A stretch of DNA of 64,000 bases from Flavobacteriales bacterium (GCA_002707145.1 PAMD01000006.1:117399-181398), one strand, 5' to 3'; positions 27,605-36,359 are shown, counted from the stretch's first letter. Numbers and translations: made by a program. Notes: generated by a model not told the origin, from the letters alone.

Positions 27605-29152
27605 TTAAAGTGATAATTCGTCATCATTATTATCAAACATAGCATATTGCAATAAATGATAGGCATAGATGGGGCGAATTTTAACCCACTTTTTATGTTT
27701 GATAAACCATTTCAACTGCATGGAAGGAAATCCTTTTGTTAGGTATGCAGCGATAAAAGGGTGTGCACAGAGAGTTACTTTAACCTCATTATCTACTGTA
27801 ATTGCATGATTTAGTTTATCTTCGATTTCATCGACAATCAAAACAGTAGCTTCCACATCTCCTTTTCCATTGCAAGCGGGACAGCTTTCTATCGTTTTGA
27901 TATTCATTTCTGGACGAACTCGTTGTCTTGTAATTTCAATTAAACCAAACTTACTAGGAGGTAGTATTTTATGCTTCGCCCTATCCTCATTCATGAATCC
28001 TTTGAGAGATTCAAAAAGTTTCTTTCGGTTTGAGGCATCTTGCATGTCAATAAAATCTACAACAATAATCCCACCCATATCTCTAAGTCTTAATTGTCTG
28101 GCAACTTCTTCAGCAGATGCTAAATTAACTTCTAAGGCATTGGCCTCTTGACTTTCAACGTTGTTAGTTCTATTTCCCGAATTCACGTCAATTACATGCA
28201 AAGCTTCGGTATGTTCTATGATCAAATAAGCACCTTTTCTCATCGATACGGAACGACCAAAAGATGATTTTATTTGGCGTTCAATATTGAATTGTTCAAA
28301 TATAGGTGTTTGACCTTTATAAAGTTTTAGTATGTCCTCTTTGTCTGGAGCAATAGTCTGCAGATAGTGAGATATTTCGCTAAACAGTTCATTGCTATCA
28401 ACAATGATTCTGTTAAAACTGTCATTAAGAATATCCCGAAGTATGGCAGAAACTCTTCCAACTTCTCCTAATATTTTTAGAGGGGGTTTTGCTTTTTGGA
28501 GTTTTTTATAAATAGTTTTCCACTTCGCAATCATATTGGTTAAATCTGCATCTAACTCAGCTACTTTCTTTTCCTGAGCAACAGTTCGAATTATTACACC
28601 GAACCCCTTAGGCTTTATACTCTGAATTAAACGCTTTAATCTATCTTTTTCACCTGAATCTTTGATCTTTTGAGATACAGAAACTCGATCTGAAAAAGGA
28701 ACCAATACAAGATACCTTCCCGCTATTGACAGTTCCGAGCTAATTCTCGGTCCTTTGGTTGAAATTGGCTCTTTTGTAACTTGAACCAGAATATTTTGCT
28801 TGCTGGTTAGTACAGTGTCTACAATTCCTCCCTTAGGGATATCTTTTTCTAACGAAAAATCTGCTAGAGACCATTTGTTTTGACGCCCTGTTGTTGTTTT
28901 TCTAACAAACTTGTTAAAGGAACGAACTTGGGGGCCCAAGTCATGATAATGTAAAAAGCCGTCTTTATCGTAACCCACGTCCACAAAAGCGGCATTGAGT
29001 CCCTGTACAACTTTTCTTACTTTACCTAAATAGATATCACCTACTGCAAAACTATTATCACTCTTTTGATTGTGGAGTTCAACTAGCTTCCCATCTTTGA
29101 GTAGTGCAATGACTACTCCATTGTCGGAAGACTTTACGATTAACTCATTCAC
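27605..29152 (-). CDS. rng: Ribonuclease G/E family endoribonuclease
   Basis: A 515-residue RNase E/G, processing rRNA precursors and initiating mRNA decay. It has an N-terminal S1 domain (about residues 35-125: VGDIYLGKVRKVVQGLNAAFVD), the 5'-sensor region, the catalytic DNase I-like region with VIDVNSGNRT and GGIIVVDFIDM (metal-binding Asp residues), and the Zn-link CPACNGKG. It lacks the long scaffold tail of RNase E, so it is RNase G-sized. Genes for a mini ribosomal protein, a TPR protein and HU lie upstream on the same strand. Confidence 0.96.
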   Translation of the reverse strand: MNELIVKSSDNGVVIALLKDGKLVELHNQKSDNSFAVGDIYLGKVRKVVQGLNAAFVDVGYDKDGFLHYHDLGPQVRSFNKFVRKTTTGRQNKWSLADFSLEKDIPKGGIVDTVLTSKQNILVQVTKEPISTKGPRISSELSIAGRYLVLVPFSDRVSVSQKIKDSGEKDRLKRLIQSIKPKGFGVIIRTVAQEKKVAELDADLTNMIAKWKTIYKKLQKAKPPLKILGEVGRVSAILRDILNDSFNRIIVDSNELFSEISHYLQTIAPDKEDILKLYKGQTPIFEQFNIERQIKSSFGRSVSMRKGAYLIIEHTEALHVIDVNSGNRTNNVESQEANALEVNLASAEEVARQLRLRDMGGIIVVDFIDMQDASNRKKLFESLKGFMNEDRAKHKILPPSKFGLIEITRQRVRPEMNIKTIESCPACNGKGDVEATVLIVDEIEDKLNHAITVDNEVKVTLCAHPFIAAYLTKGFPSMQLKWFIKHKKWVKIRPIYAYHLLQYAMFDNNDDELSL

Positions 29153-29240
29153 TAATAAAAAATGTTTTTAGCTTCGGGTTATTAAAAATTATACATTTAT
29201 TTTGTTCAAAGGTGAACAAAATGAATGTATCAGAAAGAAA

Positions 29241-29333
29241 TTATTTCTTCTTCTTGTGGCGATTTTTTCTTAAGCGTTTTTTTCGCTTGTGAGTTGACAT
29301 TTTATGTCGTTTTCTTTTCTTTCCACTTGGCAT
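29241..29333 (-). CDS. AURKAIP1/COX24-domain mini ribosomal protein
   Basis: A 30-residue, extremely basic protein beginning MPSGKKRKRHKMSTHKRKKR and ending in lysines. It matches the Bacteroidota AURKAIP1/COX24-domain family, related to the mitochondrial small-subunit protein mS38, so it is probably a small ribosomal subunit protein. More than two thirds of its residues are Lys, Arg or His. It lies between rng and the TPR gene and is easily missed because of its length. Confidence 0.85.
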   Translation of the reverse strand: MPSGKKRKRHKMSTHKRKKRLRKNRHKKKK

Positions 29334-29357
29334 AGTGTAAAATTTAATTTGTTAATA

Positions 29358-29831
29358 CTATTTTAATTTTTCGAGCATTATAAGAGAGTTTTTTCTTAAA
29401 TCACCTTCGGATTTGATCAGCAAAGACTGTAAAACTTTTTGAGCATTTATTGTATCTTGTAGTGAAGTGTAACATAAAGCAAGTTGCATAGTTGCGTCAT
29501 GTCTTGTGGAATCTATTTTAAGAACGTTATTGAAACGATCTAATGCCTTCTGAAATTGACCGGACTGCATAGAAAATAAACCCATATTCCATTGTAAATC
29601 TAAGTTTTCAGGATATTCTTCTGCAAGGCTTCTCATCTTTAAAATACCCCTCATTTGTGCTTCTGGGCTATTTCCATTTCTAATATTCGCAAAAGCCTCA
29701 TTGATTTGATCCGAAACAGTTATAGTCTGTTTTGTTTGCGATAGAATTTTTTGCTTGGAAGAGCTTACATAAATAAACAATGCCAAAATTATAGCTAAAG
29801 TGATCGCAATAAAAGGGCTTCTTTTCATCAT
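29358..29831 (-). CDS. Membrane-anchored TPR protein
   Basis: A 157-residue protein with one N-terminal membrane segment (about 6-23) and two to three tetratricopeptide repeats from about residue 60 (LDLQWNMGLFSMQSGQFQKALDRF, split here as LDLQWNMGLFSMQ and SGQFQKALDRFNNVLK; ATMQLALCYTSLQD). It probably acts as a periplasmic or membrane-linked protein scaffold. The start is 8 nt after the hup gene, so the two are cotranscribed. A second ATG three nt in is equally possible. Confidence 0.85.
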   Translation of the reverse strand: MMKRSPFIAITLAIILALFIYVSSSKQKILSQTKQTITVSDQINEAFANIRNGNSPEAQMRGILKMRSLAEEYPENLDLQWNMGLFSMQSGQFQKALDRFNNVLKIDSTRHDATMQLALCYTSLQDTINAQKVLQSLLIKSEGDLRKNSLIMLEKLK

Positions 29832-29838
29832 TGATGCG

Positions 29839-30129
29839 TTATTTCACATTTACCTTTGTTTTAACCCCTTCCATGAAAACTTTTGCAGGCTTGAAAGATG
29901 GAATATTATGAGCAGGAATAATGATAGTGGTGTTCTTAGAGATATTTCTACCTGTCTTCTCGGCTCTCTCTTTTACAACAAAAGAACCAAAACCTCTTAG
30001 ATAAACATTTTCGCCAGATTCAAGAGCCGATTTAACTTCGCGCATAAATGCTTCGACAGTAGTTTGAACATCTATTTTTTCAATGCCTGACTTATCTGCA
30101 ATTTCAGCAACAATATCTGCTTTGGTCAT
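29839..30129 (-). CDS. hup: HU family DNA-binding protein
   Basis: A 96-residue HU/IHF-type nucleoid protein. MTKADIVAEIADKSGIEKID opens the helical dimerisation body, VYLRGFGSFVVKERAEKTGRN forms the arm base, and IIPAHNIPSFKPAK is the C-terminal signature (IP in place of the usual VPAF). It bends and compacts DNA. The gene is divergent from mutY. Confidence 0.95.
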   Translation of the reverse strand: MTKADIVAEIADKSGIEKIDVQTTVEAFMREVKSALESGENVYLRGFGSFVVKERAEKTGRNISKNTTIIIPAHNIPSFKPAKVFMEGVKTKVNVK

Positions 30130-30185
30130 TTTTTTATACTTTTTAATCTATTTATATCTAATTTAACCCTTAAATTTGGGGACTG

Positions 30186-30193
30186 CAAAGATA
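30186..30193 (-). promoter_or_regulatory. Probable -7 element for hup
   Basis: The minus strand reads TATCTTTG, a perfect TANNTTTG match, 57 nt upstream of the hup start. A second copy of the same octamer faces the other way 26 nt further, for mutY. A -33 element is not clear. Confidence 0.5.
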
Positions 30194-30218
30194 GTTATTT
30201 ACATTAAATTTAAGAAAA

Positions 30219-30226
30219 TATCTTTG
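30219..30226 (+). promoter_or_regulatory. Probable -7 element for mutY-ssb-gldED
   Basis: TATCTTTG matches the Bacteroidota -7 consensus 44 nt upstream of mutY. It is identical to, and divergent from, the hup element. No clear TTTG -33 element is seen. Confidence 0.45.
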
Positions 30227-30269
30227 ATTATTTTTAAGAGTTAGTGTTCTCATTTTCATAAATATTAAA

Positions 30270-31322
30270 TTGACATTTTCTAATCTCATATTAAATTGGT
30301 ATAATAATGGCCACAGAAATCTTCCCTGGAGATTTACAAAAGACCCCTATAAAGTATGGCTTTCTGAAATCATTCTTCAGCAAACTCGAATTACCCAAGG
30401 CACAGCTTATTATTTGAAATTTGTAAACACCTTCCCCAGTATCATTGATTTGGCTAATGCTGATGAAAAATATGTCCTAAAATTGTGGCAGGGATTAGGG
30501 TATTATTCTAGGGCAAGAAATCTTCACAAAACAGCAAAATTCATCTGCGAAGAGCTTAATGGAGTTTTCCCAAAAAAATATACTGAGATTATAAAACTTA
30601 AAGGAATTGGTCCCTATACCGCAGCAGCAATTAGCTCAATATGTTACAGTGAAAAAAGAGCCGTAGTCGACGGTAATGTTTATAGAGTTCTAGCAAGAAC
30701 TCATAATATTCATACCGAGATCAATAGCAATAAAGGAATAAAAGAATTTCAGTATTTAGCTGATCAATTAATTAGCGAAAAAAATCCAGGAGACTATAAT
30801 CAAGGACTAATGGATTTAGGAGCAACAATTTGCCTACCAAAAAAACCTAAATGCAATAGATGTCCCGTAAAAAAGGCTTGCGAATCTAAAGAACAAGAAG
30901 TTGCACATCACCTCCCAATTAAAAGGAAAAAGAAGAAACCAGTTAGAAGAAATCTAAACTATTTATTTATCGAGGGAGGCCAGTACTTTTATATGCAAAA
31001 AAGAATACAAAATGATATTTGGAAAGACTTGTATGATTTCCCTCATACAGATGAACAATTGTCGGACAAAGATGAAACACCCACTGTTATCGAAAAATTA
31101 ATGGAAATTTTACCAAACAAACCTTTTGAGAACCTTCGTACTTATCAATTTATCCATCATTTAAGCCATCAAAAACTTCATATCTCTATTACACATGTCA
31201 AAACGAATAATTTATTGAAAAATAAAAATTACATCTTGATGAACAAAAAAAAACTACTTAACACACCACTGCCCAGACCTATTGAATTATTTTTTCAAGA
31301 ACTAGAAAGACTTATTGATTGA
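30270..31322 (+). CDS. mutY: A/G-specific adenine glycosylase MutY
   Basis: A 350-residue MutY, which removes adenine mispaired with 8-oxoguanine. It has NLPWRFTKDPYKVWLSEIIL with catalytic Glu33, the helix-hairpin-helix LKGIGPYTAAAI, catalytic Asp134 in VVDGNVYRVLAR, and a [4Fe-4S] loop with Cys188, 195, 198 and 204 in the C-x6-C-x2-C-x5-C spacing. The C-terminal third is the NUDIX-like domain that recognises 8-oxoG. It heads a run mutY-ssb-gldE-gldD known from flavobacteria. Its start codon is TTG in the sequence, the best match to the family N-terminus. Confidence 0.96.
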   Translation: MTFSNLILNWYNNGHRNLPWRFTKDPYKVWLSEIILQQTRITQGTAYYLKFVNTFPSIIDLANADEKYVLKLWQGLGYYSRARNLHKTAKFICEELNGVFPKKYTEIIKLKGIGPYTAAAISSICYSEKRAVVDGNVYRVLARTHNIHTEINSNKGIKEFQYLADQLISEKNPGDYNQGLMDLGATICLPKKPKCNRCPVKKACESKEQEVAHHLPIKRKKKKPVRRNLNYLFIEGGQYFYMQKRIQNDIWKDLYDFPHTDEQLSDKDETPTVIEKLMEILPNKPFENLRTYQFIHHLSHQKLHISITHVKTNNLLKNKNYILMNKKKLLNTPLPRPIELFFQELERLID

Positions 31323-31373
31323 CAAATAAAAAAAGATTAAATTTACTATAAAAATAAACTAACTAAATGTATT

Positions 31374-31811
31374 ATGGGGGGGGCATTTAATAAAGTCATT
31401 TTAATTGGATATTTAGGAAAAAACCCAGAAACCAGAACTCTAGAAAATGGTACTCTTTTATGTCGCTTTTCAATGGCTACCTCAGAAGTATTCAAAAACC
31501 GTCAAACGGGAGAAAAGTGGACCCACACGGAGTGGCATAATATTATTCTATGGAGAGGTTTAGCTGAAATTGCTGAAAAACACCTTCACAAGGGCGACAA
31601 GGTTTTAATTGAGGGCCGCATTCGATCTAGATCATGGGAAGACAGAGAATCAGGGCAAACAAAATTTATAACCGAAATCATAGCCAAACAATTGCAAATG
31701 ATGGGAAGTAAAAAAATCGAATCTGCAAACAACGACCAAACAGAAGAACCTAATTTGAAATCATTTATTCAAGAATCTCCTATTGAATTGGAAGAAGATT
31801 TACCCTTCTAA
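31374..31811 (+). CDS. ssb: Single-stranded DNA-binding protein
   Basis: A 145-residue SSB. The OB fold covers residues 1-110 (KVILIGYLGKNPETRT, WTHTEWHNIILWRGLAEIAE, LIEGRIRSRSWED) and a short linker leads to the acidic tip EEDLPF, the docking peptide for DNA-processing partners. The start ATG is embedded in a run of eight G residues (31376-31383), so a one-base slip there would abolish translation. An out-of-frame ATG lies 6 nt upstream and yields only a seven-codon peptide. Confidence 0.96.
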   Translation: MGGAFNKVILIGYLGKNPETRTLENGTLLCRFSMATSEVFKNRQTGEKWTHTEWHNIILWRGLAEIAEKHLHKGDKVLIEGRIRSRSWEDRESGQTKFITEIIAKQLQMMGSKKIESANNDQTEEPNLKSFIQESPIELEEDLPF

Positions 31812-31833
31812 ATATTAATAAAATAAAATAAAT

Positions 31834-33174
31834 TTGGATCCTGAACCATACTTTAACTTTATTAGCCTTAGCCTATTAAGACCCATAGAAATCAATACAA
31901 TTATTGCTCTTGCTGTACTATTTATTCTACTAAGCTCATCCGCCCTTATATCTGGAGCAGAAGTTGCTTTTTTCGCACTTACACCTTCTGAATTATCAAA
32001 TATTCGTTTAAAAAAAACAAAAAAGTCTAAACTAATTCAGCGATTTCTTCAAAAACCTAAAGAATTATTAGGGACTATTTTAATTGCCAATAATTTCGTG
32101 AATATTGGTGTAATTATATTAGCTAGTCACATTACATCTCAAATATTTTATTTTCACGAACTTATGTGGTTTAAGTTTGTAATTCAGGTCATATTAATCA
32201 CATTTTTACTTCTTCTTTTTGGAGAAGTTCTTCCAAAGGTATACGCAAATAACAACGCAGTATCATTCGCCAAGTTTATGTCTATTCCAATAAGTGTTTT
32301 GGAAAAAATATTTAAGCCAATCAACATTATCCTAATTTTAAGCTCAAAACTTATCAATAAATCGACTAAGCAGGAAAGCGAGGAAATTTCTGTCAATGAT
32401 CTTTCCCATGCACTTGAACTAACTAGCCATAAAGACGAAGATCGTGAAGAAAAGAAGATCCTAGAAGGAATTGTAAAGTTTGGAAATACAGATGTAAAGC
32501 AAATTATGAATTCTCGAACCCATATAACAGCCATTGATTACGAGGCGTCATTTGACAAAGTTCTAAAAAAGGTCAGAGAATCTGGATTTTCAAGAATACC
32601 AGTCTATGAAAACTCTTTGGACACCATTAAAGGAGTTCTATACATTAAAGATTTACTTCCTTTTATTGGAGAAAAGCCATTTAGTGACTGGACAAAGCTT
32701 GCGAGAGAAGTCTTTTTTGTTCCAGAAAATAAAAAAATTGATGATCTTCTTAAAGACTTTCAGGAGAAGAAAATTCACCTAGCAATTGTAGTAGATGAGT
32801 ATGGAGGAACTTCAGGACTTGTAACCCTTGAGGATGTTATTGAAGAAATTGTTGGTGATATTAACGATGAATTTGACGATGATGATATTATTTATTCAAA
32901 ACTAGATGAACACAATTATGTTTTTGAAGGAAAAACATCCCTAAACGATTTTTACAGAATTCTGCAGATAGAAGGAACTGATTTTGAGGAGGCTAAGGGC
33001 GAATCTGATAGCCTAGCGGGATTCATTCTTGAGCTTACTGGAAATATTCCTAAAAAAAATGAACAAATCTCCTTTAATGATTTTACATTCACAATTGAGG
33101 GGGTAAATTACAAAAGAGTCACAAGAATAAAAGTTGCTCAGAGGAATAACGTAGATTTTAAAAATGAAAAATAA
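31834..33174 (+). CDS. gldE: Gliding motility-associated protein GldE
   Basis: A 446-residue CNNM/CorC-type protein. An N-terminal DUF21 membrane domain (about 20-190, LLSSSALISGAEVAFFALTP) is followed by two CBS domains (about 225-350, with SGFSRIPVYENSLDTIKGVLY and VVDEYGGTSGLVTLEDVIEE) and a CorC/HlyC transport-associated domain. In flavobacteria gldE neighbours gldD and supports gliding/type IX secretion; its biochemical role is unclear. The start is TTG at 31834. The end overlaps gldD by 11 nt. Confidence 0.93.
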   Translation: MDPEPYFNFISLSLLRPIEINTIIALAVLFILLSSSALISGAEVAFFALTPSELSNIRLKKTKKSKLIQRFLQKPKELLGTILIANNFVNIGVIILASHITSQIFYFHELMWFKFVIQVILITFLLLLFGEVLPKVYANNNAVSFAKFMSIPISVLEKIFKPINIILILSSKLINKSTKQESEEISVNDLSHALELTSHKDEDREEKKILEGIVKFGNTDVKQIMNSRTHITAIDYEASFDKVLKKVRESGFSRIPVYENSLDTIKGVLYIKDLLPFIGEKPFSDWTKLAREVFFVPENKKIDDLLKDFQEKKIHLAIVVDEYGGTSGLVTLEDVIEEIVGDINDEFDDDDIIYSKLDEHNYVFEGKTSLNDFYRILQIEGTDFEEAKGESDSLAGFILELTGNIPKKNEQISFNDFTFTIEGVNYKRVTRIKVAQRNNVDFKNEK

Positions 33175-33717
33175 TACTTTCCGAATAATCGCCTTTCTTT
33201 TTTGCATTGGATGCTCAGAATCATATAGTCCTAAACCACTCGGATTTCATCGGATCGACCTTACTAAAAAAGAATATGAGCTATTTCAAACTCACTGCAG
33301 GTTTAATTTTCAAAAATCTACAATAGTTGAAGTTGTGGAGGGTAAAGAAGAGTGTTGGATGAACCTTAACTACCCAAAACACAGAGCCACTCTTTACCTC
33401 ACATACAAAACTCTAGAAAATGATTTATCAAAAGTATTGGAAGATAGTCATCAATTAGTTTATGACCACTCCAAAAAATCTGATGGAATAATAGAAAAAT
33501 CATTCCTAAATAAAAAAAAAAAGTATTTGGCATAATGTATGACATCAAAGGAAATAGCGCCTCTAACCTTCAATTTTTTGCTACTGATAGTATTGAACAC
33601 TTTATTCGAGGGGCATTATATTTTAACCACTCTCCAAATGCCGACTCGATTCAGCCAGTAAAAGAATATATCAAGCAGGATGTACAAATATTAATGGAAA
33701 GCCTCAGTTGGTCTTAA
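33164..33717 (+). CDS. gldD: Gliding motility lipoprotein GldD, split by a frameshift
   Basis: Two overlapping frames together make a full GldD of about 185 residues. The first (33164-33535) has a lipoprotein signal (FLFCIGCSE) and runs to FLNKKKK, then a stop; the second (from 33535) carries MYDIKGNSASNLQFFATD and HFIRGALYFNHSPN, the conserved GldD C-terminus. Translating the upstream frame of the second part gives KKKVFGIMYDIKG, so the break falls in an 11-A run (33512-33522). One added A (or two lost) joins the parts. The first stop and the next ATG overlap as TAATG. GldD is needed for type IX secretion in characterised relatives. It may be rescued by slippage, or be an assembly error or pseudogene. 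Confidence 0.82.
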
Positions 33718-34722
33718 TTTTCTTAATTTAAACCAGAGAGTGGTTTGTAAAACAAAAATTAAACATGCTGACACCAAGTGAATCGGTTGCATGAGTGACA
33801 TCATGTCAAAATAAGTCAATACAATTCCGCTGCAAACTTCAATCATCACAAAAACAAAAATTGAATTGATAATCGGATGATTCGTGATTGATCTAAAGTT
33901 TCTCAGAAATAATAGACCATTTGTCAGTACCAAAAAAATAGCAAATGAACGATGAACCTTAAATATAGCCCCAGTCATTCCAATCCATAATTCTCTGTTT
34001 TGATACTCCAGATTCTTAGATATTTCGTCAATCAATTGACGCACCTGGGACCCCAGGGTGATTTGCACCAAACTGAGCATTAATGCAATCGAAAGAAGAT
34101 AATAAATTCTTGAATCGAAAGTATTATGATTATTGACTGTATCTGGAATCTCTGAAATCAAATATACCATTACGGCCACAATGAGCAGAGCCATTAACAT
34201 ATGAATAGTAATTTTTGCAGGTAACAATACTGTAAATACTACTGTAGCCCCCAACCAACCTTGAAAACCCATAAGAAAGAATACTAGAGCACTTAAAAGA
34301 ATAATTTTAGGTTTGGATTTTGCAAACTTAAATGAAGCTAAAAACAAAATAAATGTAAATAATCCTGAAAGGGCTCCGATCAATCTATTTATATATTCAA
34401 ACCAGGTGTGAAGGGGGTCGAAAATATGATAATCGTGTAGTGTGAATGCAGTCCAATTTTCAGAATTATAAATCTCCCCAGTAATGAAATCATTATCTGC
34501 AGACCATAACTGTTCCTCAATCAAGATCATCTGGCCCTCAGAAAAAGACTTAAACGCCTCCCATTGAATTTGAGAAACTTGAGTGGGAGGAATAATCAAC
34601 CCAAAACACTTGGGCCAATCTGGACATCCCATACCAGAACCAGTCATACGAACTACAGCACCTGCCACGATAATTAAAAAAATACTGACAAGCGTAAATT
34701 TTGCAAAGATTTTAAAACTCAT
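33691..34722 (-). CDS. ctaA: Heme A synthase (CtaA/COX15 family)
   Basis: A 343-residue polytopic membrane protein of the COX15/CtaA family, which oxidises heme O to heme A for aa3-type oxidases. Eight hydrophobic segments are visible, with the N-terminal signature GAVVRMTGSGMGCPDWPKCFG and paired His-containing helices (DPLHTWFEYINRLIGALSG, FKVHRSFAIFLVL, QPIHLVSACLIFVLQ). It fits the ACIII-aa3 respiratory chain. It converges with gldD and overlaps its end by 27 nt. Confidence 0.95.
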   Translation of the reverse strand: MSFKIFAKFTLVSIFLIIVAGAVVRMTGSGMGCPDWPKCFGLIIPPTQVSQIQWEAFKSFSEGQMILIEEQLWSADNDFITGEIYNSENWTAFTLHDYHIFDPLHTWFEYINRLIGALSGLFTFILFLASFKFAKSKPKIILLSALVFFLMGFQGWLGATVVFTVLLPAKITIHMLMALLIVAVMVYLISEIPDTVNNHNTFDSRIYYLLSIALMLSLVQITLGSQVRQLIDEISKNLEYQNRELWIGMTGAIFKVHRSFAIFLVLTNGLLFLRNFRSITNHPIINSIFVFVMIEVCSGIVLTYFDMMSLMQPIHLVSACLIFVLQTTLWFKLRKLRPTEAFH

Positions 34723-34795
34723 TCACTGTGACTTTCAATTATTATTGCAAAGATATGAAGCTAAATTAATATACCCGAAACTTGATGCCAAAAAT

Positions 34796-34826
34796 AAAAA
34801 AAGCTCTCTCCATTAACGGAAAGAGC
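34796..34826 (-). terminator. Intrinsic terminator after the HMA-domain gene
   Basis: A 9-bp stem with one mismatch (34803-34811 with 34818-34826) is followed on the minus strand by an extended U run from the A-tract at about 34790-34802. It is 25 nt past the stop of the HMA-domain gene. Confidence 0.75.
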
Positions 34827-34850
34827 CCTGTCATTTTTGATGTATTTTAT

Positions 34851-35366
34851 CTAATTTTTTGCACAGCAAGATTTAGTACATTTTTTAGAACTCACCTTTT
34901 CAGAAGAGGCAGTTTCAGAGGAAATACTTGGTGATGAAGCACTGTCATTATCAGCACATTTAGCTTTTTGCTCTGGTGAGCAACTTTGTTTTTTACCTGA
35001 ACAGCATGATTTTTTTACTTCTTTTGCTCCTCCAACAAGAGATGCAGAAAAAGCACCTTTTCTGTAGGTATTCACAAATTCGACAAGGTAAGCTTCAGAA
35101 GTAAGCTCAGCATTATAGGAAAGAACTGCGCTCTTAGAATCAAAATCTACTCTTGCTTGTTCAACTCCATCAATATTATTTAGCTCTACTTCAATAGCAC
35201 GAGCACAACCCATAGCACAAGTCATACCATCAATATTCATTGACATTTTAGAGGTTGATATTACTTCTTGGCTAGTTTTTTCTTCTTGAGCCAAAAGCCC
35301 TGAATTAAAAGTACTGCTCAATGTAATTATTAAGTACAGAGTAAATAAATTAATTATTTTATTCAT
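34851..35366 (-). CDS. Exported HMA-domain, cysteine-rich metal-binding protein
   Basis: A 171-residue exported protein. A signal peptide (1-27, ending LLAQ) precedes a heavy-metal-associated domain (about 40-105) whose metal loop reads GMTCAMGCA, i.e. Cys50 and Cys54 in a CxxxC spacing instead of the usual CxxC. The C-terminal 60 residues are low-complexity Ser/Lys with cysteine pairs (KKSCCSGKKQSC, KSCCAKN). It probably binds copper or zinc in the periplasm; the metal is unproven. It is alone between a terminator and a divergent transporter. Confidence 0.85.
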   Translation of the reverse strand: MNKIINLFTLYLIITLSSTFNSGLLAQEEKTSQEVISTSKMSMNIDGMTCAMGCARAIEVELNNIDGVEQARVDFDSKSAVLSYNAELTSEAYLVEFVNTYRKGAFSASLVGGAKEVKKSCCSGKKQSCSPEQKAKCADNDSASSPSISSETASSEKVSSKKCTKSCCAKN

Positions 35367-35469
35367 GGTGGATATTTTAATAAGTTAATTTACAAATATA
35401 CAAAATCTAATTTTAAACGCATTCAAATAATTACCTTTAACCATTATTTTTAGATTAACATACTCTTTG

Positions 35470-36354
35470 ATGCTAAAAAAATTAAACTCGTCTCTCGGAC
35501 ATTGGTTGCTACTCCTCACTCTCTCGATGGTTTGGGGAAGTTCTTTTATATTGATAAAACGAGGCTTAGAGGTTTTCAGTTTTGAACAAGTTGCTGCATT
35601 AAGGCTTTTTATTGCCTTCTTATTCCTATCCATAATAGGAAGAAAATTTTATTCTTCTATTCCAACAAAAAAACTCTCACCTTTATTTCTTACAGGATTT
35701 ATTGGAAACGGGATCCCAGCTTTTCTTTTTGCAAAATCAGGAACCTACCTAGACTCAGGATTGATAGGGATCTTGAATGTATTAACCCCACTTTTCACCC
35801 TGATTATTGGATTACTTTTTTATGGATTAAATGTCAAGAGAGAAAACTTTTACGGCATTGCAATAGGAATGATCGGAACCATTTTTTTGCTTTACCCCGA
35901 AGTAGAAGTATTAAATAATAAAGCCATAATATATTGCATCATGGTCATTTGTGCAACTGCCTGCTATGGATGGAGCACAAATATTATCAAGGCTTATCTT
36001 CAAGACCTAAGCGCCATTCAAATCACTACCTTAACATTTAGCTTCTTAGGACCCTGGGCAGGAGTTTACCTTTACTTTAGTGATTTCGGAATAATTATGC
36101 AAGAAAATCCAATTGCATGGAAGAGTTTGGGCTATATAGCAATTTTAGCTATATTCGGGTCTGCGCTATCGGTCATTGTGTTTAATAGATTGGTACAAAT
36201 GACAGGAACTCTTTTCGCTACTTCTTGTACTTATTTAATTCCTATTGTAGCAATTCTATGGGGAGTACTTGACAAAGAGACTATTACTACACATCATTTG
36301 ATAGGTTTTCTTATTATTGCAAGCGGGATATATCTAGTAAACAAAAGAAATTAA
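35470..36354 (+). CDS. DMT superfamily (EamA) transporter
   Basis: A 294-residue inner-membrane protein with ten hydrophobic segments in two EamA repeats (about 10-140 and 155-290). LSMVWGSSFILIKRGLEVFS and AALRLFIAFLFL open the first repeat; GSALSVIVFNRLVQMTG and YLIPIVAILWGVL are typical of the second. Members export amino acids, drugs or metabolites; the substrate here cannot be read from sequence. I use the ATG at 35470; an in-frame TTG one codon earlier is also possible. Confidence 0.9.
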   Translation: MLKKLNSSLGHWLLLLTLSMVWGSSFILIKRGLEVFSFEQVAALRLFIAFLFLSIIGRKFYSSIPTKKLSPLFLTGFIGNGIPAFLFAKSGTYLDSGLIGILNVLTPLFTLIIGLLFYGLNVKRENFYGIAIGMIGTIFLLYPEVEVLNNKAIIYCIMVICATACYGWSTNIIKAYLQDLSAIQITTLTFSFLGPWAGVYLYFSDFGIIMQENPIAWKSLGYIAILAIFGSALSVIVFNRLVQMTGTLFATSCTYLIPIVAILWGVLDKETITTHHLIGFLIIASGIYLVNKRN

Positions 36355-36359
36355 AGCAT

